From: Climacium dendroides
Taxonomy: Eukaryota > Streptophyta > Bryopsida > Hypnales > Climaciaceae
Reading direction: 5' to 3'
Assembly (NCBI GenBank): GCA_950106755.1
Contig: OX467090.1
Location: 1,550,001-1,614,000 of the forward strand
DNA: 64,000 bases
The position numbers and the translations under genes were made by a program. The notes beneath the pieces were generated by a model. It was given only the letters and a program-made list of their open reading frames with translations. It searched no databases and had not been told where the DNA came from. This document shows, one piece after another, positions 51,320 through 61,781 of the stretch (position 1 is the stretch's first letter; each line of letters starts with the position of its first letter).

Positions 51320-51778
51320 ATGTCGAACTGGAGGGTTTTTATGGAGTCACAAGATGTAGAGTCTGATCCGGAGGCAGAGCTAGAGCTTTCTTTGTCACAG
51401 CTACTTCGTCAGCCATCTCAGCTAGCGATTTCTACACCTTTGCCTACCTCTGTTACAGATGAGGCCGGACCTTCTCGTCCATTAAAGAAACCTCGTCTGG
51501 ATCGTAGGTGGCATGAAAATCTTGATAGAGACGCCCGTGCTTTGGTGATCCTACTTCAAGTAGGATGTGTTGAACCTGGTACGCATGATGTGATGTTTGA
51601 AGCAAGCTACGAGGGCTTAAATGAAGACCAGTATTTTTGTATGAGGAGGCCAGACATAGAAGGTACTAGCCATCAACGTTGGTTGAAAGGACCAGTGAAT
51701 CCTTTAACCAAGGCTGAATGTGCAGATTACGTGGCCAACACTATCAAGCACATCCTCAAGTTCTTGCAGATGAAGTAG
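51320..51778 (+). CDS. intact 152-aa ORF between the two hairpin clusters
   Basis: The frame starts MSNWRVFMESQDVESDPEAE and stops with TAG. Residues 18-35 are acidic and Leu-rich (EAELELSLSQLL). A Pro/Ser-rich basic stretch, GPSRPLKKPRLDRRWHENLD, could be a nuclear signal. The C-terminal half is well structured (ARALVILLQVGCVEPGTHDV; EDQYFCMRRPDIEG; QRWLKGPVNPLTKAECADYV). I do not recognise a family. It is the only full-length undamaged ORF of this size in the element and lies within the putative first intron of the methyltransferase gene, on the same strand. It is a candidate accessory or DNA-binding protein, by position only. Confidence 0.55.
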   Translation: MSNWRVFMESQDVESDPEAELELSLSQLLRQPSQLAISTPLPTSVTDEAGPSRPLKKPRLDRRWHENLDRDARALVILLQVGCVEPGTHDVMFEASYEGLNEDQYFCMRRPDIEGTSHQRWLKGPVNPLTKAECADYVANTIKHILKFLQMK

Positions 51779-52239
51779 CGTTCTTCATCGACTTCAATTT
51801 TTACCTTCACTGGTTGTTAGTTGGAGTTTAGCTTATAATATATATTTTTTATGATTCATTTGTATGTTAGAAATAGAAGAATGGGGGTTTAGAAGAAAAT
51901 TACCACCTAGTTTGACCTTAAAGGTTCATTGGCTTTAAAGATGAATAGGAACTTACCTTTAGGTGTTTTCCTTGGGCCAATGGTTGTGTGGGGGTCCATG
52001 GGCTGATCCTACTCACCTTAGGAGTCTAGATGATAGGTGGGCATCTTCTTGCTCCTCCAAGTCGGGTTTTGTGTGTGGAAAGTTAGGGTTGTTTTGGAAA
52101 AGGTTGTTAGGAGTATGTGGGTGAAGAGCCGAATGTTTGTTTGGCAAGAACTCTTGTTGTATGAGGAATTTGTTAATGAAAATTTGAGGGTTTCTTCCTT
52201 ATAAAATTGCGCTTCTATGGACACCTTTCTTGCTTGATT

Positions 52240-52790
52240 TGGAGTTGTGAGTGAAGAGTTACAAGCATGTGAGTGGAGGAGGGTCTGTTGCCACCCATCG
52301 AAGTGGAGCGGAGGTTCGGGCGATCACCACAGTTTGTGATTTCATCTTCTCTCTTTGAAATTTTCAAGCATTGTAAGAGTTTTTCTTAGCTTTCTATAGA
52401 CATATGACTCGAAGCATTTGAAGTTGTGAATCAAAAGTTATGTGTTGTCAAATTATAAGGAGTCTGCTGCCTTTCAAATGAGAAGGCCGAGACTTTGCTT
52501 GATCATAACTTTTGAACAGTTGTTTAGAATGTTTTGAGATTTAAGGTGAAGTTAGTTTGAAATCTTAACTCTTTGTAAAGCTATAGTACTTGTGATTTGA
52601 ACAAAAATTGAAGGAGTTATGAGAGTTTGAGATAGGAGAGGTCTGTTGCCTTTCAATAGAGAAGGCCGAGACTTTGATTGTCCATAACTTTTGGATAGTA
52701 TCTTAGATTCATTTGAAAATTTTAGGGTATTTGTATTATGTTGTTAGCTTTTCAAAATGCTATAGCACTTAGCATTTGAGTGTGTAGAAC
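52240..52790. repeat. 179-bp tandem repeat, three copies
   Basis: GTCTGYTGCC marks equivalent points at 52283, 52462 and 52641, exactly 179 bp apart. Copies two and three also share GAGAAGGCCGAGACTTTG, CATAACTTTTG and the following CTATAG-CACTT. Copy one is more diverged. It lies between the 152-aa ORF and hairpin cluster B. Confidence 0.75.
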
Positions 52791-53489
52791 ATCTGTAGTA
52801 CTAGTTTGAAGACAACGGCCATTTACAAAAGTTTCTTTTGAAACTATTTGGAGTTTCTTCAAGTTTTGGGGTGAAGAAAGACTCCAAGACTCAAGGCTTT
52901 GGAGATTTGAAGAACCTTGGAGGTGTTGTATATGTTGTGGCTTGTGGTTCGACAGGATTGTTTTCATTTGTTATTCCAAGCCAGTTTTGGAGGCTAGTTG
53001 CAATTTCAATTTCAGCTTTGTGAAATTGTTGCGAGCCGTGGTTATCCAGTAAGCGCTCCATTTTGTGTTTGTGGCGACGAAGTGGGGTTAATGGCCCACA
53101 TGGTCAATCTTTTATGTTGTTCCCACCGGTGAAAGGCGCTTCCTGGTCACCGTGGGTTTGAAGTTTAGGAGCCCATCATCCGGACAGTCACTCGTGTTGG
53201 CCGTCCCGTTTTACCCGTCCCAGAACTTGTTTCTTATCACACACCCTTACCTTGGCCCTTTAGAGCCACCTCAGGATAGGCCAACAAGGACGTGATAGGA
53301 GATTGAAGACTGAAGACAAGAAGGTTGAAGACAAAAGACGGAAGATTCGACTGAACTCCCTAGCAGACAATTCACAGTTGCAGCCAGATACTTTGTGTAT
53401 TCTCGAAGCGCTTCCCTCTCAACACGACACCGCTTTGACTCCCCGACTGAAATGCATTATTCGGAGCTTGTGGGGACTTAGGATCCTGA

Positions 53490-54432
53490 TCTCGCCACCG
53501 AGAGTAATTTCTAGAAATCATCCTCTCGCAGATTTTTTAGTCAGTCCAATGTGATCCTCTACATAAGCATGCGGGATCTAAAGGCCGTGGGGTCTCGAGA
53601 TTTTATCTCGCCACCGAGAGCCCTGTGAGGGTTGTCCTGTTTGCTGGACTGCTGGACTGCTGCGAGGAACTCGGGCCGTGTTTGCTGGACTGTTGCAAGA
53701 AACTCGGCCTCTGACAAGAGTCTCGTCACCGAGATATAGCATGCGGGATTCAAGTCCTGCAAACTTTGTTTTTATTAGGGTTTTTTTTCCGCAAAATGAT
53801 TTGTATATATCCTAATAGGTGGGCTTGAAGTAAGGGTCTCGCTACTGAGATAGAAATTCGGGGAGAAACTGCATGCTCAAATTCTAGTAGGACAAATTAG
53901 ATATTCTTGAGTACTTTGCATTTTTTGAAGCTAGTGGGGACTTGGGATCTTGCTCTCGCCACCGAGAGACATTTTTGGAAATCATCCGCTCGCCTATGTT
54001 CTAGTTGGGCCACTGTGATTCTTCAAGAAAGCATTCAGGATCTACACGCCATGGGGTCTTTAGAATTTCTCTCGCCACCGAGAGCCAATTCGTGGTTTCA
54101 ATTGTTTGCGATAATCCCAGTTGGTCCATTGTGATCCTTCGAGTAAGCAGGTAAGATCTGCATGCTGTGGGGTCTCAGAGTTTTCTCTCGCCACCGAGAG
54201 CCAATTTGTGGTTTCAATTGTTTGCGATAATCCCAGTTGGTCCATTGTGATCCTTCGAGTAAGCAGGTAAGATCTGCATGCTGTGGGGTCTCAGAGTTTT
54301 CTCTCGCCACCGAGAGCCAATTTGTGGTTTCAATTGTTTGCGATAATCCCAGTTGGTCCATTGTGATCCTTCGGGTAAGTAGGTAAGATCTGCACGCTGT
54401 GGGGTCTCAGAGTTTTCTCTCGCCACCGAGAG
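53490..54432 (+). repeat. hairpin-motif cluster B (9 copies, ~116-bp period)
   Basis: Stem starts at 53490, 53606, 53721, 53837, 53954, 54070, 54186, 54302 and 54418, so all eight spacings are 115-117 bp. The last four copies lie in near-identical 116-bp units, while the earlier units have diverged outside the motif. The last five have a full 6-bp stem CTCTCG-CCAC-CGAGAG. Earlier copies vary mainly in the loop (TCAC, CTAC) or have TGAGA. Minus-strand frames across it (up to 87 codons) are translations of the tandem units. Confidence 0.95.
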
Positions 54433-57400
54433 CCGATTGGTGGATTCTTTTGCTTGCAAAAATTCCAGTTGGTCCAGATACGAAGGAGCTGAGCCTTCAC
54501 AGGGATTTCTAAATCATGACCATTCCAATGAATATATGAGGTCCTAATAATGCTTATATTTGTGCAGGTGGATGCCGCTGATGATGATGTCTCGGTCGAA
54601 AATCAATTCCAAGAAAAAACAGATCCTTCATTGGAAGAGGATCTTGCAAGCATCTCGATGGAAGAACCACGATCGTCTCACGTGGTACAGCAGCCTGCAT
54701 CAATCTCGGTGGAGGAGCCACAAAAAGATATCAATGTTGGAGGTGGTTCTTCTGCAATCCAATTGCTTGAGGGAGAAGATGACATTCACAAGTCTCAGAA
54801 GCTTGACTTCGTAACCACAATATCGGGATTGCGTTTTGTCCTAGTCCATCTCTTACGAATGAAAATTCCACTTTGTCGTTTGGTTCCAATGCCAATGGTT
54901 AGACCGACTCTTAATTGTGATCTAACTAAGCTAGAGCAAGAGTTTGTGCATGGCTACGAAGAAGGAGCTCGAGTCTTTTATGTCTCTATGGCAAATGAGC
55001 AGGGCCAAGGAGGGACATTCTCAGATTCAGAGAAAGCTGAATGGGGCTTGCATTGGAACTCAGTGAATGATGAGTTCAATGAGAAACTTCGGGGCGTGGA
55101 GGAGCTCAAGCATCACGAGGATGCAAAGTTTTATGTCTGTGACAGAAATCATCGTCGAATCGCATGGATGAGGCACATTAGACGTCTCCATAGTGATGAC
55201 TTGGCTTGGCACATATTGGTTGACTCAATAATTTTAGACACAAAAGGGCGTGTAGGAGTGGCGATGCAGGTCATGCACGACATCAACAAGTAAGATTTTA
55301 TTCATGTCCTCTTTGCATTTTTTGTAGATTGCAACGCTCTTTTGATATCACAATTGCATAACTTGTGGATGTCTTACACTCGATTCATGGATGTTTTCAG
55401 GCACACTGAAAACTCTCATGTGAAGACTAATTTAGTACACACCTTATATCGCGTTCGCAAGTACAGGTCGATGCCAATTGAGAAATTCAAAGAGCTTCTA
55501 AGTGACGCCGATGTCAAAGCTTGTCAACAAAATGTGAGGAAGACATGGTACTCCATGCCATTGGACGTATTTACGTCATTTATCTTTCAGGTACTGTGTT
55601 CCAAAACAAGGGATTCTCTTTTGATCATAGTGGAATTCCTTTGTTAGTATTTTGATGCGAAATTGTTGGTGCATGCAGCAAGAAATTGCAGCAGCCTCGG
55701 ACGCAGTTGTCCGACAATACCACGAGGACACCCCTCTTGAGGAAGTTACTGATGCGGGGGTTGCAGCTGCAATGAAGACTTCTACAAAGGATGACACACA
55801 TCTACTATATAAGAAGCTATCAAAAATAGTTTCTGTTGCAAATCCAGCACTAGGAGATGATTGGCTTCAAGAGGTACACATAGACATGTTTTACTCCCTC
55901 AGCACATACCTATTTAGAATTATTGAGGTTGACCATTCCTATAAGTATTCGGAAGTAATGAGTTGGTGACGATATTACAGTCTCTGGACCGAGACAAGCA
56001 CTTAGCTATCCAAATTGAGAGTTTATGCTTCTTAAATCTTGTAGTCTATCTTCCGTGGATTCTTGAATTGGATCCATTAGCATGTAACTAGAGTGTCTTA
56101 CCCTAGTGAATTGGGTCACTAGGTTGCTTCTCTAATGACATTCATTTTCATTTTTTCAATATCTATTCAGTTTTCTTAGACTCTTCTTGCTGGGCATCGT
56201 CCGTACTTCCTAATTGAGCCCGTAGATTTTACTAATTTGCCTTCATCCATGCTGTGACTTCTGATGTATTTTAGAATTTAACTACCATAGTCTCTTACTC
56301 CTACCTTTGCGTTGTTATGATCCTTGTACTGTGTGCCATGTTTTCAATCCATCCTTTCATAAACCCTGCATGAACATGTACTTCCTCACTAGCACTGTGT
56401 TAAGTTTCTCAATATCGGTTAAATTTTCTCCAGATCTCACTCTTGCGATTGTCAATGTATGTTATCTAAATCGGGAGCTAGCTTTTTTCATTGATTGACG
56501 TTTCTATTTGATCATTGACAGATTGAACGGCATTGGAGCATGTACGCAGTCCAGGAGTTGACTCTTGACAAGCTTCAGCTCATTGCCACAGCAAATGCAG
56601 CCTCAAGTCACAAGGTGAAGTGGCTCAAATGGCTCAATTCATCTGGACCTACACGTGAGGCACGACGATTTCCACCAAGACCAGCCAATGATGACAAGAT
56701 CAACTCCTTCCTTGCCAAGGCGTGTTGGTATGCCGCGATATGAATCTGTCACAATTTATCATGCAAATTGAGCAAATGATTTGAGTTATTGTTGTTGACA
56801 GTAATTGATGTCATTATTTTGGCCTGGGTCAGATTGAGGATGTTGTTGTCAAGATGTACGAGGGCATCATCCGCTCCGATAATATTCATGTGGATATGGC
56901 TGTTGTTGGCGAGCCTGAATCTCTTGTGGATTACATAGAGGGATGGCAGATGAAGGTGTGGGACCACGCCTACCCAGGAACTTTTAAGGGTGCAGATGCC
57001 TTCAAGAAGTCAAAGTCCTTTAAAGACCAGAAGTTCTATAACCTTGTGGTTAAGAGTAATCTATAGGTGAGGGACCTCATTTCCAATCTCTTCATTCTTA
57101 GCTTTTCAGGGACATATTTGTGGATTACTGTTGTCTACATGATTAACTAATATCTTTGAGTCCCGGCCTTGTGCTATAGGTACTTCAAATTTGAATTGTT
57201 TCCCAAGAAAGCAATTGCGAAAGCTGACTTACCGCCTTTCCTCAACACCTGGCTTGACCAGACCTCCTCCGACTACATGTTCTCACCGTCTCAAGTGAAA
57301 AATTGGACGAGTGCTCATTTGCAATCAGGGGCGTGGTACCTTGAATGTAGTCAGGGGTTCATCCCACCTGAAGAGACGGCACTCTTTCAGTCCATCAAAG

Positions 57401-59569
57401 ACAGTGGCGTGGTGGATCCACAATTTGATGAATTTGCGGGGCTTGACGCTGATGCTCGAGAGGCTGCTTTGAGGAAGAGAGAGGCATCTGACAAGAAGAA
57501 GGAAGAAAAATGGGAGTTAGCAAAGAAGAAGACTAAGGAGAATGATGCTAAGAGAAAAGCACGTGATATCGAGAAAGGTAAGGCCGAGGCAAAGGGTAAG
57601 TTGAGCGGAAGGAAGAGGAAAGCAGAGTCGCAAGGACCAGAGCAGGCTACTAGTGATGGTGCGATGAAGCCCACCTCCTCAGCCTTCTCACTCACGCAGA
57701 AGAAGCTTCTCCATGGGCTTCCTTCCAAGGCCTACACTTTGGAGGCACAGGATAACGTGGATGAGATTATCTTGAACCTTGGAGTCTCTAGCTTGCTGGG
57801 ATCTGATGAGGATGCTGTACCTGCATCGTTTGATGTCATCATAGAGTTGTTCAATAAGGTACTATATCTCTTCATTCTTACATGGTTTCATTAGATGAAG
57901 GTAATGACATTGAGGTTATTGTGATGGCTGAGTCCATGATGTAGCGTTCCTATAGGTAATTTATGGCTAATTTTTTACCTGGATTGTATGTGATCAGCAT
58001 GTAGCAGACAAAGAGCGCTTCTTCAATGGTGTGGTTACTGGGCAGGCGGCCGTTGACCTCATAGTTGTAGATCTCCTAGAGGGATTACCGGTCCCACAGT
58101 TTCCAATCCACCAACATTGGTTCCCAAATGGAACGAGTTCTCGGCGGAAGGTCTTACTGATGTCTTCGATTTTGCTGACAACTATTTGCACGACGGTGGT
58201 GCTCTCCTTGTGATGTACCCATTTAGTCGTGACATCAAGTCTCACTTGCTTGGAAATTTAAAGTCATTTGAATTTACTTCAAAGAAGGATTGGTGGGGCA
58301 TGAATAGGCTCCACCTAGCGTCTCCATCCGACCCATTAGCCACGGTATGCTCTAAATTCTTTGAGTTTGTATTAGGTTCCTAAATTTGAATTTCATCTTT
58401 AAGGCCATTCAATAATTCTGATTGTTTTGTAGATGATGCGCTTTGCAATTTCACTTTACGTGAGAGGTTCCCAGGGCCGATTCAAGAGCCGGTTTTCATT
58501 CCAAGATGTACCTGAGCATGAAGCAGTAGGCATCAATGTGGGTCGAGACGACATCTTGCAGAATTTCTGTGGGAAGGATGATGTGGCTTTAAACGGGAAG
58601 ATTCCTTGGCGGGGTCCTCGGAAGAAGGCCCGGGCGTTTATGCAAATGCTTGTGGAAGCAACGACCTTGCCTGGTAATATTGTCATGGACTGCACCGCAT
58701 CTACAGGTTTGTATTTCCAGTTAATTTTTGTGAGTCCCGAATTTTAACCACATTATGATTTGATGTATTCATTCCAGTTCATGTAGATGGTTCAATGACT
58801 TCCTTCTTGTATGCAAGTTCATGTGTATATGCTTGTCGTGCTACTGGTCGTCATATTGTGGCCTTGGAAGCAGAAAAGTCCATATATGATGCACTGCTAG
58901 CTCCATTAACTCGCCGTGCATCGAATACTGTGACTCAACCGGAACACACTCCTGCTCCTCCAATTGATTTGGAAGAGGAAGAAGTGCCCGTCCGTCATGT
59001 CGTGAGGACTTCAAAATTTAGTAAGTAAGTTTATCCCTAAATTTTCAAAGTTATCCATCTAGGTTTCATCATGTACTTTGATCTCATGTGTGGTCTTTTT
59101 TTTGTATAGGCAAGCAAAGAAAATGAGAACGGCACAACATCGACTGTCCTTTGGGAAGGCTCCATTCTTCTTTAGCCCGCCTAAGCCATTTCATTTACCA
59201 GTGTATGCCGAGGTATTAGCTTCACAGTTTGCTACTTTTGGCAGTAGACAGTGTTCAAGGATTTGTAAGGTAGATCCTCGAGTTCTCATGTTCATAGATG
59301 ATTCGGCTAAAGAGTCAATTAGTGAGACATCAAATAGCCATGACACTTCTTCATGTAGATCTCCTGGTAGTTCTTCATCCAGATCTCCTAGTACTTCTCA
59401 TCACTGATCTCTATTGTGAATTCTATCACTTCTATATCTTACTAAGGGTTATACTTTTCACATTCTTCAAGTCCACTATATGTTTTTATTATTCCTGAAC
59501 CCTAATCCCTTGTTATATTTTTGTTATCCTAAAGCCACTATTTCTCTACTAATTTGTATTCTCACACAC

Positions 59570-59695
59570 AAAGCCCTACAAAATGTTAACCACGGTTATA
59601 GGTCCACACCCCATAAATTAAAAAAAATTTGGAAAAGGTTGAAGGCTCAAAAGCTCACAGCTCTCGGGCTCACGCTCCAAGGCTCACAAACTAGC
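59570..59695 (-). repeat. right terminal inverted repeat of the 16-kb element
   Basis: Reading inward on the minus strand it starts GCTAGTTTGTGAGCCTTGGA and continues GCGTGAGCCCGAGAGCTGTG, then an AT-rich spacer, then GGACCTATAACCGTGG. It lies about 160 bp beyond the methyltransferase stop codon. The outer flank is ACCCCCGATG. Confidence 0.8.
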
Positions 59696-60914
59696 ACCCC
59701 CGATGTTTTCTTCAAGATTTATTTAAAAATTAATCTTGTTCTTGTTACTTACAATTGAGTAACAAATTCAATGGTTATGATAATGGATTCTTTAAGTATA
59801 TTGTGTAAGCTCACCAAACACATTGCATACAAAAATCAATTATATACTAAATTTGTGTGTTCAATTGGCCAAAATTTTGTCACTTCAAATAGTTATGTTG
59901 GCCGATTTCTAAGACATCACTTCAATAGTTATGTTTCAAATATTCATTTTTCATCTATGTAGTATAATAGATATAAGAAAAATTTTATTCATATTTTTTT
60001 AATATAGAAAAAATTCAATTCAAGAATTGGACCAAAATTCAAGAAGATATGGATGGATGAAATATTTGGATGAAATGCAAATGAACGAGAATTCAAGAAT
60101 TCTACTCAAACCTCATTTCTAATTAAGTGAGCATTCTAAGTACTAGTGTGCCTTGTACCATTGCTACAATATAATCAAATATAAAATATAAATATTTTTC
60201 TAATTTTCTAATTCATGAAAAATTTGAAATCAATAACTTTGACATTGTAGGCCTAGATGCCATAAAATAAATCCATGCACCCCTCCTCATAAAGAGCTTT
60301 CCAATGTTATCAAGAATTCGACCGGAAGATGCACAATCCAAAAGATCTCACTACAATAAACAAAAAAACAAAACAAACAACTTCATTTAAGATGAAGGTT
60401 TCCACTTCTTTGAAGAGAATGAGGTTAAAACAACCAAATCCTCCCCACTTACAACATAATAAAAGTAGAAGTAAAGAATTGATGAATAAAAATAAAAATA
60501 AATCATTGAAATTCAATTCAAATAATTAAAAAATCATTTTGAATATCATAGCTTTTTAATTGTATGCTCACAAGTCATAAATTTAGTCCATGTAATTCCA
60601 TGAACCCTGTATTTGGTTGATTCATCAAAGGTTTAAAGGTTCTATCATGTGTACATATATGCATATATACATGAAAAAGATAAAATAAAACAAAATATTT
60701 TTATAAACAATAATAGATGATTGGTAATTACCCTTTTTGAAATAAAATTTACTAAGAATAAATTTAATAAGAAAATAGAATAGCAAGCTTAATGCCAAAT
60801 CTCTTTAAATATATACTAAAATCCTATAGCTAGGGAAAAAGCTCTTGATTCATCAGGTAATTGGAGGATGAACGGGACAAGTTGGTTTCAAATGTATTTA
60901 TTGGAAATAAAGAA

Positions 60915-61310
60915 TTCATTGGTTTGTTATTTTTTAACAATAATTTTATTTATGAAATTAACTTGATTTATTGTTGTTTCTCCATTGGTGTGTTGTTTTC
61001 CTATAAGGATAGTGATTTCATTATTGAGTTGTTCTTTAGCAATAAATTAGTTTATGAAATGAACTTGACTTATTGTTGTTTCTCCATTGGTTTACTGCTT
61101 TCTTTTACTTTTACCTTTTAATTCGCATACACTAACTAGAATCCCATGGCCAAGGAAAAAAACTTTTGATTCATCAAAAGTTGATTTCAAATGCATTTGA
61201 AAGATAATTGATGGTACTAAAATAATTAATTCCATTAGTTCGTTTGTTTTTGCAATAATTTTATTCATGAAACAAACTTGTCTTATTGTTGTTTTTCTAT
61301 TGGTATGTTG
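60915..61310. repeat. diverged AT-rich direct repeats
   Basis: The block AACTTGAYTTATTGTTGTTT followed by a CCATTGGT-containing segment occurs near 60960 and 61062, about 101 bp apart. A third, more diverged copy is near 61275. Upstream of each is an AATAA-TTTATTYATGAA-like word. Confidence 0.6.
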
Positions 61311-61729
61311 ATTTCTAAAAATGATAACCCACCTAGAAAGACAACAATTCCATTGGTTTGTTGTATTATCTTATTTTAACCTTTTAATTCTTGTATATGC
61401 ATGCACGTGGTGCAATGTACAGACTCTTGATAAATCATTAGCAAACTTAATGTAAAAGCCCTTTAAATATTTACAAATGTAGACCAAATCAGATAAAATT
61501 AGATTTTGGTTATATTTAAATTAATTTGATTGATTATTAAATAATGCTAATGTAGTTGTATTTTAATTAATTATAATATATTATTTATAAGTTTGATATT
61601 TAAAACAATAATTTTTACACTTTTTAGATTTTATTAATTGGATACTTCACAAATTCTATATAACACATACTAATTTATTTATATACTAATAGTTAGATAA
61701 ATGAACAAGGATTTTTTCCTAGTATGGGA

Positions 61730-61734
<5 letters not shown>

Positions 61735-61775
<41 letters not shown>
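61735..61775. repeat. (AT)n microsatellite
   Basis: An uninterrupted run of about 20 AT dinucleotides, likely length-polymorphic and cruciform-prone. Confidence 0.95.

Positions 61776-61781
<6 letters not shown>

Larger units (their letters stand above)
50215..59407 (+). pseudogene. beta-class amino-methyltransferase-like gene of the transposon, 11 exons, one frameshift
   Basis: Best model: 50215-50313 (putative first exon), 54568-55289, 55401-55590, 55679-55873, 56522-56719 (GC-AG donor), 56833-57055, 57161-57858, 57998-58344, 58433-58706, 58787-59024, 59110-59407. All phases agree except exon 8, one base short, so the sequence is broken near 58100-58116; about 1160 codons. The N-terminal two thirds are unrecognised (KFYVCDRNHRRIAWMRHIRR; KTWYSMPLDVFTSFIFQ), followed by a Lys/Glu-rich coiled segment near 57470-57640. 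The C-terminal part has the methyltransferase order IV then I. DLIVVDLLEGLPVP sits where DPPY-type motif IV belongs. GALLVMYPF follows. VMDCTASTDGS...ATGRHIVALEAE matches motif I and the conserved GRxxxxxE. This family methylates N6-adenine or N4-cytosine in DNA; the substrate here is unknown. The altered motif IV and frameshift suggest an inactive enzyme. Exon 1 and the exon 6/7 junction are the least certain. Confidence 0.65.
43621..59695. mobile_element. 16.1-kb Mutator-like transposon carrying transposase and methyltransferase-like genes
   Basis: Imperfect terminal inverted repeats face each other at 43621 and 59695. They enclose a minus-strand MULE transposase gene (48565-44943), a plus-strand gene for a methyltransferase-like protein (50215-59407), a small basic ORF between them, and noncoding repeat arrays. 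The two genes are divergent from a central 49-50 kb region. Both show only a few lesions, so the element is recently inactivated rather than ancient. No convincing target duplication remains: the outer 9-mers TCCAACGAC and ACCCCCGAT match at five of nine positions. A piggyBac-like MITE is nested in its left arm. Whether the two genes have always travelled together needs a second copy. Confidence 0.75.

Noticed and set aside
53490..54432. Regularly spaced short repeats resembling a CRISPR array
   Set aside because: Units of 116 bp with near-identical spacers, a 14-16 bp palindromic core and a eukaryotic intron-bearing context do not fit CRISPR; this is a tandem repeat inside a plant transposon.
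54060..54459. Minus-strand frames of 61-87 codons (MDQLGLSQTIETTNW...) repeated in tandem
   Set aside because: They are translations of the 116-bp repeat units, in repeating blocks, with no start context or flanking gene.
57061..57066. In-frame TAG at the end of methyltransferase exon 6 as a third lesion in that gene
   Set aside because: A donor at 57056 (A|GTAATC) with an acceptor at 57160 satisfies both phases and removes the stop, so a lesion need not be assumed.
43611..59705. A 9-bp target-site duplication for the 16-kb element
   Set aside because: The best pair (TCCAACGAC and ACCCCCGAT) matches at five of nine positions, not enough to claim a duplication.
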